Positions 35,710-47,851 of a stretch of DNA of 64,000 nucleotides are shown piece by piece. Origin of the DNA: Doryteuthis pealeii (Eukaryota; Mollusca; Cephalopoda; Myopsida; Loliginidae); contig CM042139.1 in NCBI GenBank assembly GCA_023376005.1, positions 138,457,174 through 138,521,173 of the forward strand. Direction: 5' to 3'. How positions within the stretch are numbered: the stretch's first letter is position 1; every line of letters starts with the position of its first letter. A program made the position numbers and the translations under genes. The notes beneath the pieces are model-generated. The model saw only the letters and a program-made list of their open reading frames with translations. It did not search any database and had not been told where the DNA came from.

Positions 35710-37237
35710 TGCCACTTTAAGAACTGCACTGAATATCAACCAATGGCGGAGTACTGGCGACTGTATACAATGGTTCAAGAATAGGGAAACATATAATAAC
35801 TGCTCTATTATCAAGTACGATATTAAGGACTTCTACCCTTCAATCACGGAAGACACAATAAACAAAGCAATAGATTTGGCTAGAGAGTTTATGACCATTC
35901 CAGATGAAAATATCCAAGTCATACACCACTGCCGTAGGTCAATTTTATACCATAAAAAAGAGATATGGATAAAAAAGGGCTCAAGCAACTTCGACGTTTC
36001 TATGGGTTCTCACGACGGGGCCAAAATTTGTGAGCTAATTGGATGCCTATTGTTATACAATCTAAACAAAATTATTAACCCGAGTAACCACGGCCTGTAT
36101 CGCGATGACGGATTGGCCATTTTAGAAAATAGCACACCCAGAAAAGGGGATATTTTACGCAAAAAACTACACGCTCTATTTCATAAGTTCGGTTTCAAAA
36201 TCGACATACAAACCAACCTTACATACACAGACTACCTAGACATTACTCTAAACCTCAATGATGGATCCATATCCCCATACATGAAACCCACACATACACC
36301 TTCTTACATCAACACTGGATCTAACCACCCTAAGCAAGTATTTAAGCATATACCCACTGGTATAGCAACTAGACTCTCATTAAACTCTTCTAGCAAAACC
36401 ATTTTCAACAAAACTAAAAATATTTATGAAAAAGCCCTTAAATCCAGCGGCTACAAAACCACCCTTAAATACAAGGAGGATAACCTTCCACATTCCCAAA
36501 ACGAAAATAAAAAAAGAAATAGAAGCAGGAATATAATTTGGTTTACACCACCATTCAATTTAAATTTAAGCATTAACCTAGGAAAAATATTTTTCAAGAT
36601 TTTAAACTACCACTTTCCACCTCAAAGTAAACTCCATAAAATATTCAACAAGAACACTGTCAAATTATCTTATAGCTGTATGCCAAACGTTGAAAAACAC
36701 ATAAATAAATCCAACATAAAAAAATTAAACCAAAACCAAAATAATGACAACACTCTTCCATGCAACTGTAGACACAACAATACCAATATCAATGACAGCA
36801 GTAATGATAGTAATAGTAACAATAATAATACCAAACCAACATGCCCACTCAACCTTAAATGCCGCAGCAAAAACCTAGTATACAAAGCTACAATCACAGA
36901 CAAAAATAACAGAAAAATTGCATATCTGGGTTCCACGGAAAATCCTTTCAAAAATCGATATTACAATCACACATCCAGTTTTAACAACATTAAGTATAAG
37001 AACAGTACAACCCTTTCTAGATATGTATGGGACTTCAAAAATAAACACAAAACAGATCCAATAATCAAATGGGAAATAATAAAAAGATCTAGACCTTACA
37101 GCCCGGGAGATAAATTTTGCCATCTTTGCACTGAGGAGAAACTATCAATCGCATGTTACCATAACCCACCAGAATTGCTCAACAACCGATCTGAAATATT
37201 TGCCAAGTGTTCTCACCGCCGCAAATGGGAATTATAA
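35708..37237 (+). CDS. Reverse transcriptase with C-terminal GIY-YIG endonuclease (Penelope-like), 5'-truncated
   Basis: An open frame of about 510 codons without stops or frameshifts runs straight out of the upstream (AT)n, so the true N-terminus is lost and no start codon is claimed. The RT core shows motif A IIKYDIKDFYPSI (D near residue 38) and motif C GLYRDDGLAI (near residue 131). A cysteine-rich segment PCNCRHN...TCPLNLKC (about residues 350-385) precedes a GIY-YIG-like nuclease: LVYKATI (about 392), AYLGST (about 406), RYYNHTSSF, CTEEKLSI with the likely catalytic glutamate, and LLNNRSE with the asparagine. RT followed by GIY-YIG is the Penelope-like arrangement, though YRDD is not the usual motif C of classical Penelope and the clade is uncertain. 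An Asn-rich low-complexity stretch lies before the nuclease. It would act in target-primed retrotransposition. The intact frame suggests a recent insertion. Confidence 0.8.
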
Positions 37238-37990
37238 ACATTTCGTCTCCTATATTTCTACTTTACAGCGTTGTACTCCACCACGTCTCAACTATTCCCT
37301 ATTTAAACCTAGCAATTTTTTCAACCCAGACCCACAACCTACATATACACAACTACACGGATACTATCTTCTAACTACACTTACCACACCCAAACCACCT
37401 AAACCATCAACCATAATTAAGAACCCCAACCTCTTCATATGTACCCCTAAACCTATGATAACAATAACATATACCCATCATCAAATTAATAATTAATAAT
37501 CCGTATTTAAAACATTAGTAATTAATAACAAACTATAATATACACACCATTAACCATTAATAATAATAACACACTTCCCATAAACCAATAATAAATACCA
37601 CATAACCTAACCCCCTTATATACATCCTTTACCTCTACAATAATTATACGATCTTACTATACCATTAATTATAACAACAAACTCTAAACCAATAATAAAT
37701 ACCACCTAACCTAACCCCCTCTTATACACTCTTTACCTTTACAATAATAATACAACCCTACTATACCATTAACCATAGCAACAACAACCACCAAACCAAT
37801 ATAACTAACAATTTAATAACTCGTACTTCAATTCATAGTAACAATCATTCTATAAGCTCTTAGTATTAATGATAAAAATTATTTTATTTATTTCTTTGAA
37901 ATTTTTTAATTTTTTAATTTTTTAGGTTTATAATATATTTTTTTAATCATATATATATATATATATATAAATTTTTATTTTTTTATTATC

Positions 37991-38039
<49 letters not shown>

Positions 38040-38314
38040 TTATTTATTTATATACACCCTTATATAACACTCTAATATATACTCTACACACTGTTAATCA
38101 ATACCCCCTATATAAATAATTATCTTTATTTAATTCTAATTATATAGCATATAACGTAGTACAGAACCCTATGTCTATCATTTTTTACCGGAAATATATG
38201 TATAAGGGAATATTTGATACATCACCGCATATAACTATAATTAAATGTTTTGTTTATAATCGATTAATTATTAAATCAATTTTATTAATTATTAACTATA
38301 AATTTCTTTACCAC

Positions 38315-38357
<43 letters not shown>

Positions 38358-39660
38358 TATTTTTTGATTTATTTATTATATAGGCTCTAACGTATAAGTT
38401 TGTGTGAGTATCTGTACGTATACGTGTAAGGTTTTTTTTTTTTCGTTTTTTTTTTTTTTTTTTAATGTATATACATTTGCCTTTATATATGTATATGTAT
38501 ATATGCGTATACCCGTTACAAGTATATTTATTTTTCATTTATATATTTGTTTACTTATTGATTTACAATTTAAATAAATCATACTACTTTACTTTAAATA
38601 ACAATAAACACCGCTTACAATTTTTTGTTTAAATTTAAATTTAATATTATTATTTTAACTCTATTTTTTAATTTACTCAATCAGTTTTAGTGTTTATTAT
38701 TAATTTTAAATCTTTTTATTATTATTTATTTGCAATTTAAATAAATTACACTAATTTACTTCAACATTTAAAACAGTAAACACCAGTTATAAACGAAATC
38801 ATGCGGCAGCAAACCGTAAACTTAAAAATTCAGGGAAAAAAATATATATACCTTAAGACTCAAGTATTAAGTTAGCTAAAATATTAAATGTTAAATTTTA
38901 AGATTTTAAAATTTTAAATTTCAATAAATAACCCAAAATAATAAAACCAAAAATAATATTTCAATTATCCAACTATCTCTTTGCTTTACATAATTCTAAT
39001 TTTAATCCCAGTTAAAATAAAAAAAATTAAATCCTTGTTTTATATAAACACCGTTCCCTAAAATTTTTTTTTAAATTTTAAATTTTAAATTTTAACATAT
39101 TTTTTCACCTTTATTTTCACTTTATTATTTATTATTTATTATTTTTTATTTTTTATTTTCCACTTTTATTTTTATTTTTATTTTTATTTTTATTATCGTA
39201 ACATACACAACCTGTATTTTTTAAATACTCTCAAACCAAATTAAACTAGTTATTAAATAATTTTAAATTTCCAACTTTTAACTATTAATACGACCCATAA
39301 CATATCTTTTATTAAATAATAATTGAAAAAATAATTCCCATAAATTAATTCAAATTTTTAATTCAATAATCAAAAACCGTTCCTGATCTACGAAAATGTA
39401 AACAAGCGTTCCTCTACTGAATTTAAGTCCCATTCCAACGGGCATGTTTATAACACCAAAGATTAATCGTAAATTCGATTAATTTAAAAGTAACCCTGAA
39501 GAATCTATCGATGAAACTCGAGTAGGTTACTCATTTCCATTCTTAAATAAATTTATGCTCTACATTGTATTGAGCACTTTGTATTTGTTTTTTCTCAACC
39601 TTAACCTCTGGATATTGTGCGCTTCCAACGATCGTTCTTATACCCACCGGTAAGTTAATA
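37238..39660 (+). mobile_element. AT-rich 3' region of the Penelope-like element
   Basis: After the stop codon lies ~2.4 kb of extremely AT-rich DNA: a partly duplicated segment (accaataataaataccac...ctaaccccct, twice at 37,580-37,720), (AT)n at 37,951-37,970 and 37,996-38,034, (TTA)n at 38,313-38,356, and T-runs at 38,431-38,463. The block at 39,380-39,660 is less AT-rich and carries a hammerhead. Treating it as one element rests on proximity and the known link between Penelope-like elements and hammerheads. Confidence 0.45.
39489..39531 (+). ncRNA. Hammerhead ribozyme (type I) of the Penelope-like element
   Basis: Stem I agtaacc/ggttact is a perfect 7 bp. The core strand ctgaaga (39,496-39,502) differs from CTGATGA only at position 7, where any base is tolerated. 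Stem II is atc-tatc-gat, core GAAA at 39,513-39,516, stem III is the palindrome actcgagt with little or no loop, and the cleavage triplet is GTA. Tiny palindromic stem III is characteristic of Penelope-like hammerheads. No core residue forbids activity. Confidence 0.75.
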
Positions 39661-39665
39661 CTTAT

Positions 39666-39668
<3 letters not shown>

Positions 39669-39741
<73 letters not shown>

Positions 39742-40415
39742 GTGTATGTATGTGAGATTCAGAGACTAGGGGATAGGTAAAGATTTCTATAAACCTAAGT
39801 GTTTTCTTGTAAGTGTAAATATAAAGCATTTCCTTGTTTGAGTGGCCTATTGTGTTTCATTTGAAGTTGCAAAACAGATGTCTACCCCTGAGATTACATT
39901 TGTTGTCTCGCGATCGGATGTCGATCAGCATTTGAAAGGTTAGGAAATATATCTGGTCTCTCCTGGCTGACAGCTTCTCGATTCGTTGACAAGTGTTGCC
40001 ACAAGAAGTGATTCGATGTCAGTAGGTGACAGCCCGTTATTACTAACCGAATAATCCACTGTTTACTTGTAAATTCAGGCGAATACAGTTGAAGGCTGTT
40101 TTACATCAGGTCTCGTATTCTTGACAGGTATTCTTTTTTTTTCTTGAAATGTTTAGTGTTATGTACTACAGACTACTCCCACAAATTTCACAATATCCTT
40201 CTTATATTAATTGGTGTGTTTAAAAGTACATTGTACAGTCTGCACTTATCTTTATACTTATATCGTTAAATTTAAGAATCATGAAACAAATGATACCAAA
40301 TAGCTAATCACAATATTTCATATATAGTGACACACCAGAGTCTGGGAATAGGAAATAGATAATTACGAACCTAATGTATCAAAGGTAAGAAAAATAAGTA
40401 AATCTATGCAATTAC

Positions 40416-40480
<65 letters not shown>

Positions 40481-40645
40481 GAAAAAATAACAAAGAAGAT
40501 TTAGATTTTTTGCTATTCCGTTGAACCCAGAGCCGTTGTCTTGTCGTTCCCATCCTCAGATACAAAATGAGGATTACTTTATCATTCTTAAATCAGTTGA
40601 AAACAGTTTTTAAAAATCTTGTGCTCCTCTGTGTGGACCACTCCT

Positions 40646-40692
<47 letters not shown>

Positions 40693-41020
40693 TATTTGTG
40701 GAAAAGGTGACTTACCGGTGAAACAGGTCACAATGGTTAGTTGATGCAAGATTCACAATAATATGGCAGTGACATAACACATATAAAGTGCTCATTACGT
40801 TAGTAGAGCACATTTATCATGATAATTGTACACGGTAATAACCTACTCGAATTTCACCATAAGGATCTTCAGGGTTAAATCCACTGGATTAATCAAGATA
40901 TTGATTAATTGCAGTTGATTGCACGTGTGTATTTTTTGCGATAAAGGGTTGGTTACAGTCAAAGAAGGCCGATTCAAGATTCGAAGATTCAATATATATG
41001 ATTTTTTTGGGGGGTGGGGG
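39669..41020. other. Unassigned stretch with three long (AT)n tracts
   Basis: (AT)n at about 39,669-39,738, 40,418-40,477 and 40,649-40,690, separated by sequence without recognised features. Confidence 0.6.
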
Positions 41021-41330
41021 GAGAATATGTACTTAATTGAAATCATACCTAATTTTGAAAATTAATTAATTAATAATTAATGAATTAGGCGGGTATACCT
41101 ATTCAAATGTAAGGCTAAAAAAATCGAGAAAACTCAATATCTGTATGTACATTTCAGCCTATTAGGCCTCATCAGCAGAGCTATAGACAGGAAGACCGCT
41201 TTGTGTGTGATTCAAACCCTGACTGTCAAGCTGACAGGCGGGGACTCTAACCATTACACCGGCTGTTTTTCCCAGATTTTTCGTTTGTTTTGAAGTAGGT
41301 TATATTCCACTTATGGTGACTTTACTACAC
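41020..41330 (-). mobile_element. tRNA-like/hammerhead SINE unit, single copy
   Basis: One unit of the fold-back family: on the minus strand a diverged tRNA-like head (ggtgtaatggtta A box; gggtttgaatc B box), hammerhead, then the AT-rich tail aaattaattaattaat ending near the G-run at 41,010. Being single, it suggests that the double form arose by inverted joining of two such units. Confidence 0.7.
41139..41180 (-). ncRNA. Hammerhead motif, near-intact
   Basis: Minus strand: ctctg, CTGATGA, ggcctaataggct, GAAA, tgtacata, cagat. Two changes weaken it: a G-U pair at the core end of stem II and a mismatch in stem I. Confidence 0.65.
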
Positions 41331-41647
41331 GACAGTATGAGAAGTAAACAAACAAACAATGTGTTTGATATGGCTTTTACAAAACTTATTGGTAAACCCT
41401 TGCGATAAGAAAAAAAACAGCAAATAGTTTGATAGTAAAAATATTCTACCAAACTTCACCTGGGGAAAAAGGAAAAAAAAGAAAAGACCAAGAGGATCGT
41501 AACACTCGAAAATAATCGATTAATACTATAACACTTGGCCATAAGAAAAAAATTATATACATATATATATATTAAGAAATTTGAAAAGCGAAGTGTTCCA
41601 AAAATGAGATGAATTTATTTATCGTCCATATTTACTCCATAGTTACT

Positions 41648-41722
<75 letters not shown>

Positions 41723-41907
41723 CCAAGGTTACTTGGTGTTAGTAATGATTTTAAGCACGCCTCTTTTAACATCGCAATTCTAAATTTTTGTATGGTCCAA
41801 TGTGGCGAGCTCAACATTCAATAATTGGGGAATTATAGACAGAGGAATATATTTAGCAAAGAAAACGGATTAAATACCGATCAAATTAGTAATGAATTTA
41901 TTTAAAA

Positions 41908-41972
<65 letters not shown>

Positions 41973-43430
41973 CATATATATATATATTTTATCTGAATTT
42001 TAAAAATCCCCCCACAAACATTAAAAATCTAAAATTCCACCTAACATTACTCCATTTCCCCAACCGTAAGTGTATTTTATTTTTTACCATCATCATCATT
42101 ATCATAAACTACATCATGCTTAAACTACCGGCCCACTAAAAAAAACATGTGACAACTATTTATATTTTTCAGATTTGTTTTTTATCCCCTAACGAAAAAT
42201 ATCGACACACTTATTTATTTATGACCAAAAAAAAAAAAAAATAACAATGATCACTATGATCATATTAAAAATAAATAGATTCACCCACATATTTCACTAA
42301 ATTAAAAAACAAATTTTAAATCATATATTAACAGAACCTTAACTTTTCTTTGCACAAGTCTATAATATTACCCATGAAATTAAAAATTCCTTTTTTTTCA
42401 AATATCACTCCCCCAAAATATTCTCTAACCGTAACCTTGGAATTAATGTCTTTTGTTAAATATATCTAGTTGTATCTGGTGTTCATTTATTATATGTTAA
42501 GAAAGGGGTTCTTCCTGATAATAAATTAATGAAGAGACCTGATGTTTACATTTCCTTAGAAATGTATTTCTGCGTTTGTGAAGGTTTTTCTTATCTTGGA
42601 ATATAACTACCACCAACTTTTCTTGTAAACACAAGAAGCACGAGTCATTTATGTTTCGGCAAATATCTTATTTTAAAAAATCCTAATTTAATAATTGGTG
42701 TTATATTTTGATTCTTTAAGTTCTATCGGAAATCTGATAGAGAATTATCTCCCCTGCCGCTAGAGGGCGAATCACCAATACGATGTTGGCGCCAAAACCA
42801 AATTTCTTCACTAATCAGGGAGCAGTTACCGAGGAGAGACACTAAAATAAATGCTCCCATCACCTTGCCCTTAACCAGCATACCACTGAAGGCCGTTTTG
42901 ACAGCATACTTATCAGAAGGCTGAGGACCTAAATAGTCAATTTGAGAAGGGCCTCATCCACCGTCATTTAAAAGATTGTTACTTAGGCGAGTAGCTTCCA
43001 AAAAGCATTCCCTACACTTTTTTACCTATCATACAAGAACTGACCAAAACGGACGCGTCTCTACAGAAACTCTACAAACACCGCGACCAGAATACCCCTG
43101 TTAGTGCCACTTCACCAACGAATTCACCTCACAGATAAGTTGTAGCAAATGCCATTAACATTTACAACATATTCTTGTACTATTTGTCAATACATGTATT
43201 AAACTTCATTTGTGTGTTTGTCTTCTTTCGTCCGAACAATTTGCCTACAACTGGGAGATTTAAGAGCCCCCTCCCCTTTAAAACCGCAATTCCTCTTAGT
43301 TCCAATCATATCTAATCAAGGTTATTGAGCTAAAAAAATGTAACATCCTCAAATACTTGCCGCAGCTGTGTAGAATGTTTATAGGAGAACGTTTCTTATG
43401 AGTTCATCCTAACTTCTCAGGCATTTCTTG
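41330..43430. other. Unassigned stretch with long (AT)n tracts
   Basis: (AC)n-(AT)n at 41,649-41,720 and (AT)n at about 41,912-41,966. The remainder is AT-rich, with poly-A/T runs and no recognised gene. Confidence 0.5.
42755..42770 (+). promoter_or_regulatory. Candidate CTCF-type site
   Basis: tgccgctagagggcga fits the animal CTCF core (CCNCNAGRKGGC-like) in an otherwise AT-rich region. A single match can be chance. Confidence 0.25.
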
Positions 43431-43489
43431 TTTGTCTTACTTAGATGATTAGGCTGATGAAAGGTAAGTGGCCAAGCAAATGGTGTTTT

Positions 43490-43622
43490 ATGGTGCTGCT
43501 TTCAGCATTTGTTTAAAACGGTACGCAACATTCTCGTGTAAATCCCATCTAGCCTTTGATACAAACGTTTCGCTAGAGTACAAGTAGGACAGCCAATTAT
43601 ATGTACTGATACGGAAGAATTG
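43490..43622 (-). pseudogene. LINE reverse transcriptase C-terminal scrap
   Basis: Minus-strand frame reads CTLAKRLYQRLDGIYTRM then LRTVLNK, the segment after the RT catalytic domain in the same LINE family as 24.2 kb. Truncated by the adjoining (GTCT)n/(CT)n at 43,625-43,717. Confidence 0.55.
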
Positions 43623-43657
43623 ACCCAGTCTGTCTGTCTGTCTGTCTGTCTCCCTCT

Positions 43658-43721
<64 letters not shown>

Positions 43722-43826
43722 ATAACCATTTAAAGAACGGTATTTTGTGACTTTTAGTTTCTCACCTATGTGCATATCAGACCAATATAAAGTATTTATC
43801 TGAGAACCTCATGTGTATTTCATACC

Positions 43827-43916
<90 letters not shown>
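43622..43916. repeat. (GTCT)n, (CT)n, (AC)n and (AT)n microsatellites
   Basis: (TGTC)n at 43,629-43,651 then (CT)n to 43,717; (AC)n at 43,829-43,862 then (AT)n to about 43,915. Long open frames there are artefacts. Confidence 0.9.
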
Positions 43917-43917
<1 letters not shown>

Positions 43918-43919
<2 letters not shown>

Positions 43920-44130
43920 TTCCGTTGTCATAACATTGTTAAAGGACACAGTCTGCCCTACCATTTACCTATACCTGAAGGGAGAATAGTTGAATGCATA
44001 TCTTTCCCATGGGTATTAGCGCGATGGGAAATACAGACGTGCCATGTCTACGATTTTCATAAATATTTTAATAAAAATCCAACCAATAATATAATTACAT
44101 CACCATTTTCTATTGTATATAAGCTCCTGA
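43918..44130 (+). repeat. Repeat family C, copy
   Basis: ccgttgtcataacattgtta, ctaccatttacctatacctg, agaatagttgaatgcatatc, ttcccatgggtattagcgc, caaccaataatataattaca. First of three same-strand copies within 1.6 kb. Confidence 0.65.
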
Positions 44131-44864
44131 TTTACTCTATCCCAAATTTTTACGATTTCATTTTTTTCGGACTGTTGTCCGCATCTGTATCGTTGCATAG
44201 ACAACATTTTGGATAATGTGCCTTCCAGCATTTTCCAGGTATTTATTATCAAACTCGGTAAGTTTCTTGCCAAAAGCGGGAGCCTTTATGTCGTAATCGG
44301 GAGCATCGATGAAACTTCAAACTGAACTCTTTATCTACTCCATTTAGGTAGATTGTTCTCATTCTGTTAACGATAATCGGGTGCAAGTGTTAGGTTTCTA
44401 TTTATTTTCGCCTGAAACCTTCAGATGATTGTCACTTAGAACTGTATTAACTCAACCCTTATATCCCATGCGTCATGTGTATATAACAATCAAGATGAGG
44501 AGAACAGTCCTAAAATCTGAATAATACATTATCAAGCTTCATCATAAAAAATCCAAATTATATCACGAATATTTCAACCTTTAGAATGATGTAAACATCG
44601 TTAAAAATAAACAATAAACTTTGCTGTGATTTTTAAATAATTTGGAGATCATATGTTTGGGATTATCTTCATATATTGGCATTTTTATTGTATATGAGCT
44701 TGTGATGTACAAACGTTTGTCGCAACAATGCACATATTTGTCTCTTTCGCAGACATGTATCTTATCATAAATATAACCACAGTGATCGCAACACAATCTT
44801 CAACTCATGCGTTTAACACTCACTTTACCAACACCCATAGTATTTAATGGGGGTGATTAACAGG

Positions 44865-45110
44865 TTAGAATTCGAAGTGTTCCTTCTCCTATAACGGTTG
44901 GCATACCAAGGTCGAAGAGGCCAATCTGCACTGACATTTAACGATAGCTCGACGGAGAATAGTTGGATGCATATATTTCCGATGAATATTAGCGTTATTT
45001 GAAATAAAAACCTGCTATGTCCATGATTTTCATAAATTGTTAAATAAAGATTTAATCAATAATATAATTAGATTAATTTTCATGATCATCTTTAACCTTA
45101 TTCTTAAGGG
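44865..45110 (+). repeat. Repeat family C, copy
   Basis: gaattcgaagtgttccttct, aacggttggcatacc, gagaatagttggatgcatat, tattagcgttatttgaaat, caataatataattag. The downstream part of the first copy (44,690-44,820) and of the third (45,380-45,490) share aaatataaccacagt and caatcttcaa, so the unit is longer than the core. Confidence 0.65.
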
Positions 45111-45149
45111 GCACAAGATCAATTTCTTAAGCAGATTTGAATTTAGCGT

Positions 45150-45490
45150 TTTCTTTTCCTTGACCGGTTGTCATAACACGGTTAAGTAACCCATTCTCCC
45201 CCTATCATTTAACGAGAGTTAGAGGAAGAATAGTTGGATACATATATTTCCAGTGGGTATTAGCGCTATGTGAAATTAAAACTTTCATTGTCCAAGATTT
45301 TATAAAAGATGAATACAAATTCAACTAATAATATAATTACATTGACATTTTATTTTATATAAGCTTGTGATTTACTATATGACACATAATTTTCACGACA
45401 TGTGCACATGACCGTCTTCTTCTCTAAAGCAGCAATCTTATCAAAAATATAACCACAGTAATTGCAACTCAATCTTCAATTCATGCATTT
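45150..45490 (+). repeat. Repeat family C, copy
   Basis: cttgaccggttgtcataac, cctatcatttaacgagagtt, agaatagttggatacatata, gtattagcgctatgtgaaat, aactaataatataattacat, followed by the shared 3' block. Confidence 0.65.
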
Positions 45491-45499
45491 AACACTTAT

Positions 45500-46218
45500 T
45501 CTTCTAATAATCTTTACACATTGTAATCTTTTTTGTCCTAATGTGGGTCGGTCGCACTTTCGTTTTTCCTCAGTCACAAACTGTCAAAATCCGGTTCATT
45601 GTAAGCGTCTCTTGGCAATCTTCGCCAAAACTTTGACCTCTGTCTTCGAGCTGTCTAGTGTTTCGCAGTACACCATTACGCAGAGTTAATATCGTTCTGA
45701 AGTAGCTCTATTGTCGAAGGACGGGAAGTATTCATTATCCTTTGCCCTGGCCGACATTGTAAATAAATGTTACGGGTCGGGAGATCGCGATCCTGGGCAT
45801 TGATCGAGAGATAGCTTGGTCGATTCGCTCGTCAGCAATTCTTATAGCAGCCTTGAATAATCGACCATTTGTAAGAGCGAAAATAGTAGACAAAAAATAA
45901 GAGGGGGAAGCATGAAGAGAGAAGGAAGGTATGAAATTAAGGAATGGGGGGAGGTGTTGAAGGAAGGAAGGAAGGGGTGGAATGAAGGAATGAAGGAATG
46001 AAGACAGGAAGGAAGAATACAAGCGACGAAAGAAATAAGAGAAGGAAGGTGGGATTCAAAGTGCAAAGTATGTGGAGGTGAATATGCGTCAGAAATGAAG
46101 AGCGGAAAGCAGGAAAAAATTAACCAAAAGAAAAAAAAGGAACTGAACCAAAAAGATAGGTATATGAATAGACACTCACCGTCAAGGTAGACCCCCCCCT
46201 CCACATATATATATGCAT

Positions 46219-46265
<47 letters not shown>

Positions 46266-46359
46266 TGTTTGTATATGTATGCATGCTTGTTCGTATATAT
46301 ATATGTGTGTGTGTGTGTCTGTGTATATATATTATATATTATATACATAATAACACAAA

Positions 46360-46390
<31 letters not shown>

Positions 46391-46560
46391 ACACACACAT
46401 ATATATATATATATATATAATAAGAGAGAGTGATGGGAAGGGGAGAGAGAGAGAGAGAGAAGATGACAGCAAATCGATCAACTTGGAAGGAAGTGATATA
46501 TGAAGGATCTGAAGTGTGTGAAGCTTCGAAAAGAGAATACCCCCGCCAGAAAGGAGCACT
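45500..46560. other. Purine-rich and microsatellite stretch
   Basis: GGAAG-rich tracts at 45,900-46,040, (AT)n at 46,218-46,262, (GT)n, (AC)n and (AT)n between 46,300 and 46,420, (GA)n at 46,441-46,460. Frames here are low complexity. No gene recognised. Confidence 0.6.
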
Positions 46561-46563
46561 TCG

Positions 46564-46683
46564 CTAGCAGGATTCTTAGTCTCTGACACTTTACAGCCTG
46601 AACATGTTTGTATCACATGTAGTAGAGTTTGTTTGTCCAAAGCTGGATTCAATAGTCATATGATATCTCATGGCAACAAACTA
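46564..46683 (+). pseudogene. LINE C-terminal zinc-finger scrap
   Basis: Plus-strand frame reads LAGFLVSDTLQPEHVCITCS then RVCLSKAGFNSHMISHGNK: a C2H2-like finger (C-x2-C...H-x3-H) of the kind found at the C-terminus of the LINE family seen elsewhere in this window. Only this exon-sized piece remains. Confidence 0.45.
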
Positions 46684-46689
46684 TTGAGT

Positions 46690-47340
46690 ACTCGTTGAGT
46701 ACTCGTTGTAAAAACGTCCTGTAGCAGTTTTATAGTATCATTTACAGTGTGTGTATCTACATCGGGTTGAAGAGGTTATACGAGTGTATACTGTGTAAGT
46801 CTCTTATAATGTGTAATGATCCTTTTCAATATCTATTGAGTAGTGCCAGTTTATCGGTGGAAAGTACAGATAATTCATTTATCAATCAGACAATAGACAT
46901 GCCACTTCACTGGTATATTTTCCGTTCCTTCTTTCGTGGCTTGTCAAACACGTTTAAATTTGCTGAAAAATTTCTAAAAAAATTTTCACAAGAACTTTCT
47001 CTCTTGAAATTGACATAAGGTGAAAACTAGTTGAGAACAATTAAAAAATAAATAACATAACATGAATATTCTTGTTTGTTTTTGCACATTTCGTTTATCT
47101 TAATTAATTCTGATGATGAAATACACGCCAGTCTCATTTTCTAAATTGTATTCCTCTTTTCTATTCTATCGTATTACTATCCAAACTCTAACAAGTGATG
47201 TACTTGGTGGTGGGATCTAAAGTAATTATATAAACACGTGTCTCTGTCTCAGATTAATATACATCTTCATGAAAAAAAATGTACTGAACTAATCAGATGT
47301 CAAAATTTAAAATGTTTTTCATGTTAAATTTATTTTAAGT
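46690..47340. other. Unassigned stretch
   Basis: No recognised repeat or gene. The frame at 46,749-47,018 has no motif. Confidence 0.4.
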
Positions 47341-47344
47341 AATG

Positions 47345-47524
47345 TTACGTAGTGCCTTTTCTTGACGGTACCAAATATCTATATGTTATATACTTTCTTA
47401 CGTCTTACTCTGTCGTCTATTCTTCTGGCCGGATCTGGTATATCTTCTATCTTGGTCTGGTCTTCTTGGGATTCCGGGTCTGGTCTCTGTTGGGGATCAT
47501 TCCTTATCAGAAGCCCAGTGCCAT
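47345..47524 (-). mobile_element. Start of LTR-retrotransposon internal region
   Basis: On the minus strand, directly after the LTR end, atggcactgggcttctgata could be a primer-binding site: tgg as expected opposite a tRNA CCA end, with a 1-base gap. Leader-like sequence follows and is lost by about 47,345. No gag or pol was found. Confidence 0.35.
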
Positions 47525-47851
47525 TGTTAGCTTTTAGTAATAACAACAAGACTTCGATTTAAGATGATGTTACTTTATTCGTAGACCCCCAGACCAAACA
47601 ATCACGCAGTGAGGCTCACATCTTGCTAGCTTCGCGTCTAAGTCCTAACTGTAACTGACTGAGTTGCTTACACCTTAAACCGGAAGGGGGCTTTCTATTG
47701 CCTTCCGATTCTCACGGTCCATTCCCGCAAGGCAAGGTCAGAGCGAGGTCAAGCATTGTCACTCACTCTCAAGGCCATCAGCTATACTTATCGCCATAAT
47801 GATTTCTACACTATTGTCATAATCATTAGGTATCTAATGATTATGTAACAG
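47525..47851 (-). repeat. LTR of an LTR retrotransposon (~327 bp)
   Basis: On the minus strand it starts tgttacataatcattag and ends aaaagctaaca, giving TG...CA with a 5-base inverted end (TGTTA/TAACA). A polyadenylation signal aataaa lies about 50 bases before the end. It is GC-richer than its surroundings. No matching second LTR or target duplication is visible, so it is a remnant. Confidence 0.5.
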
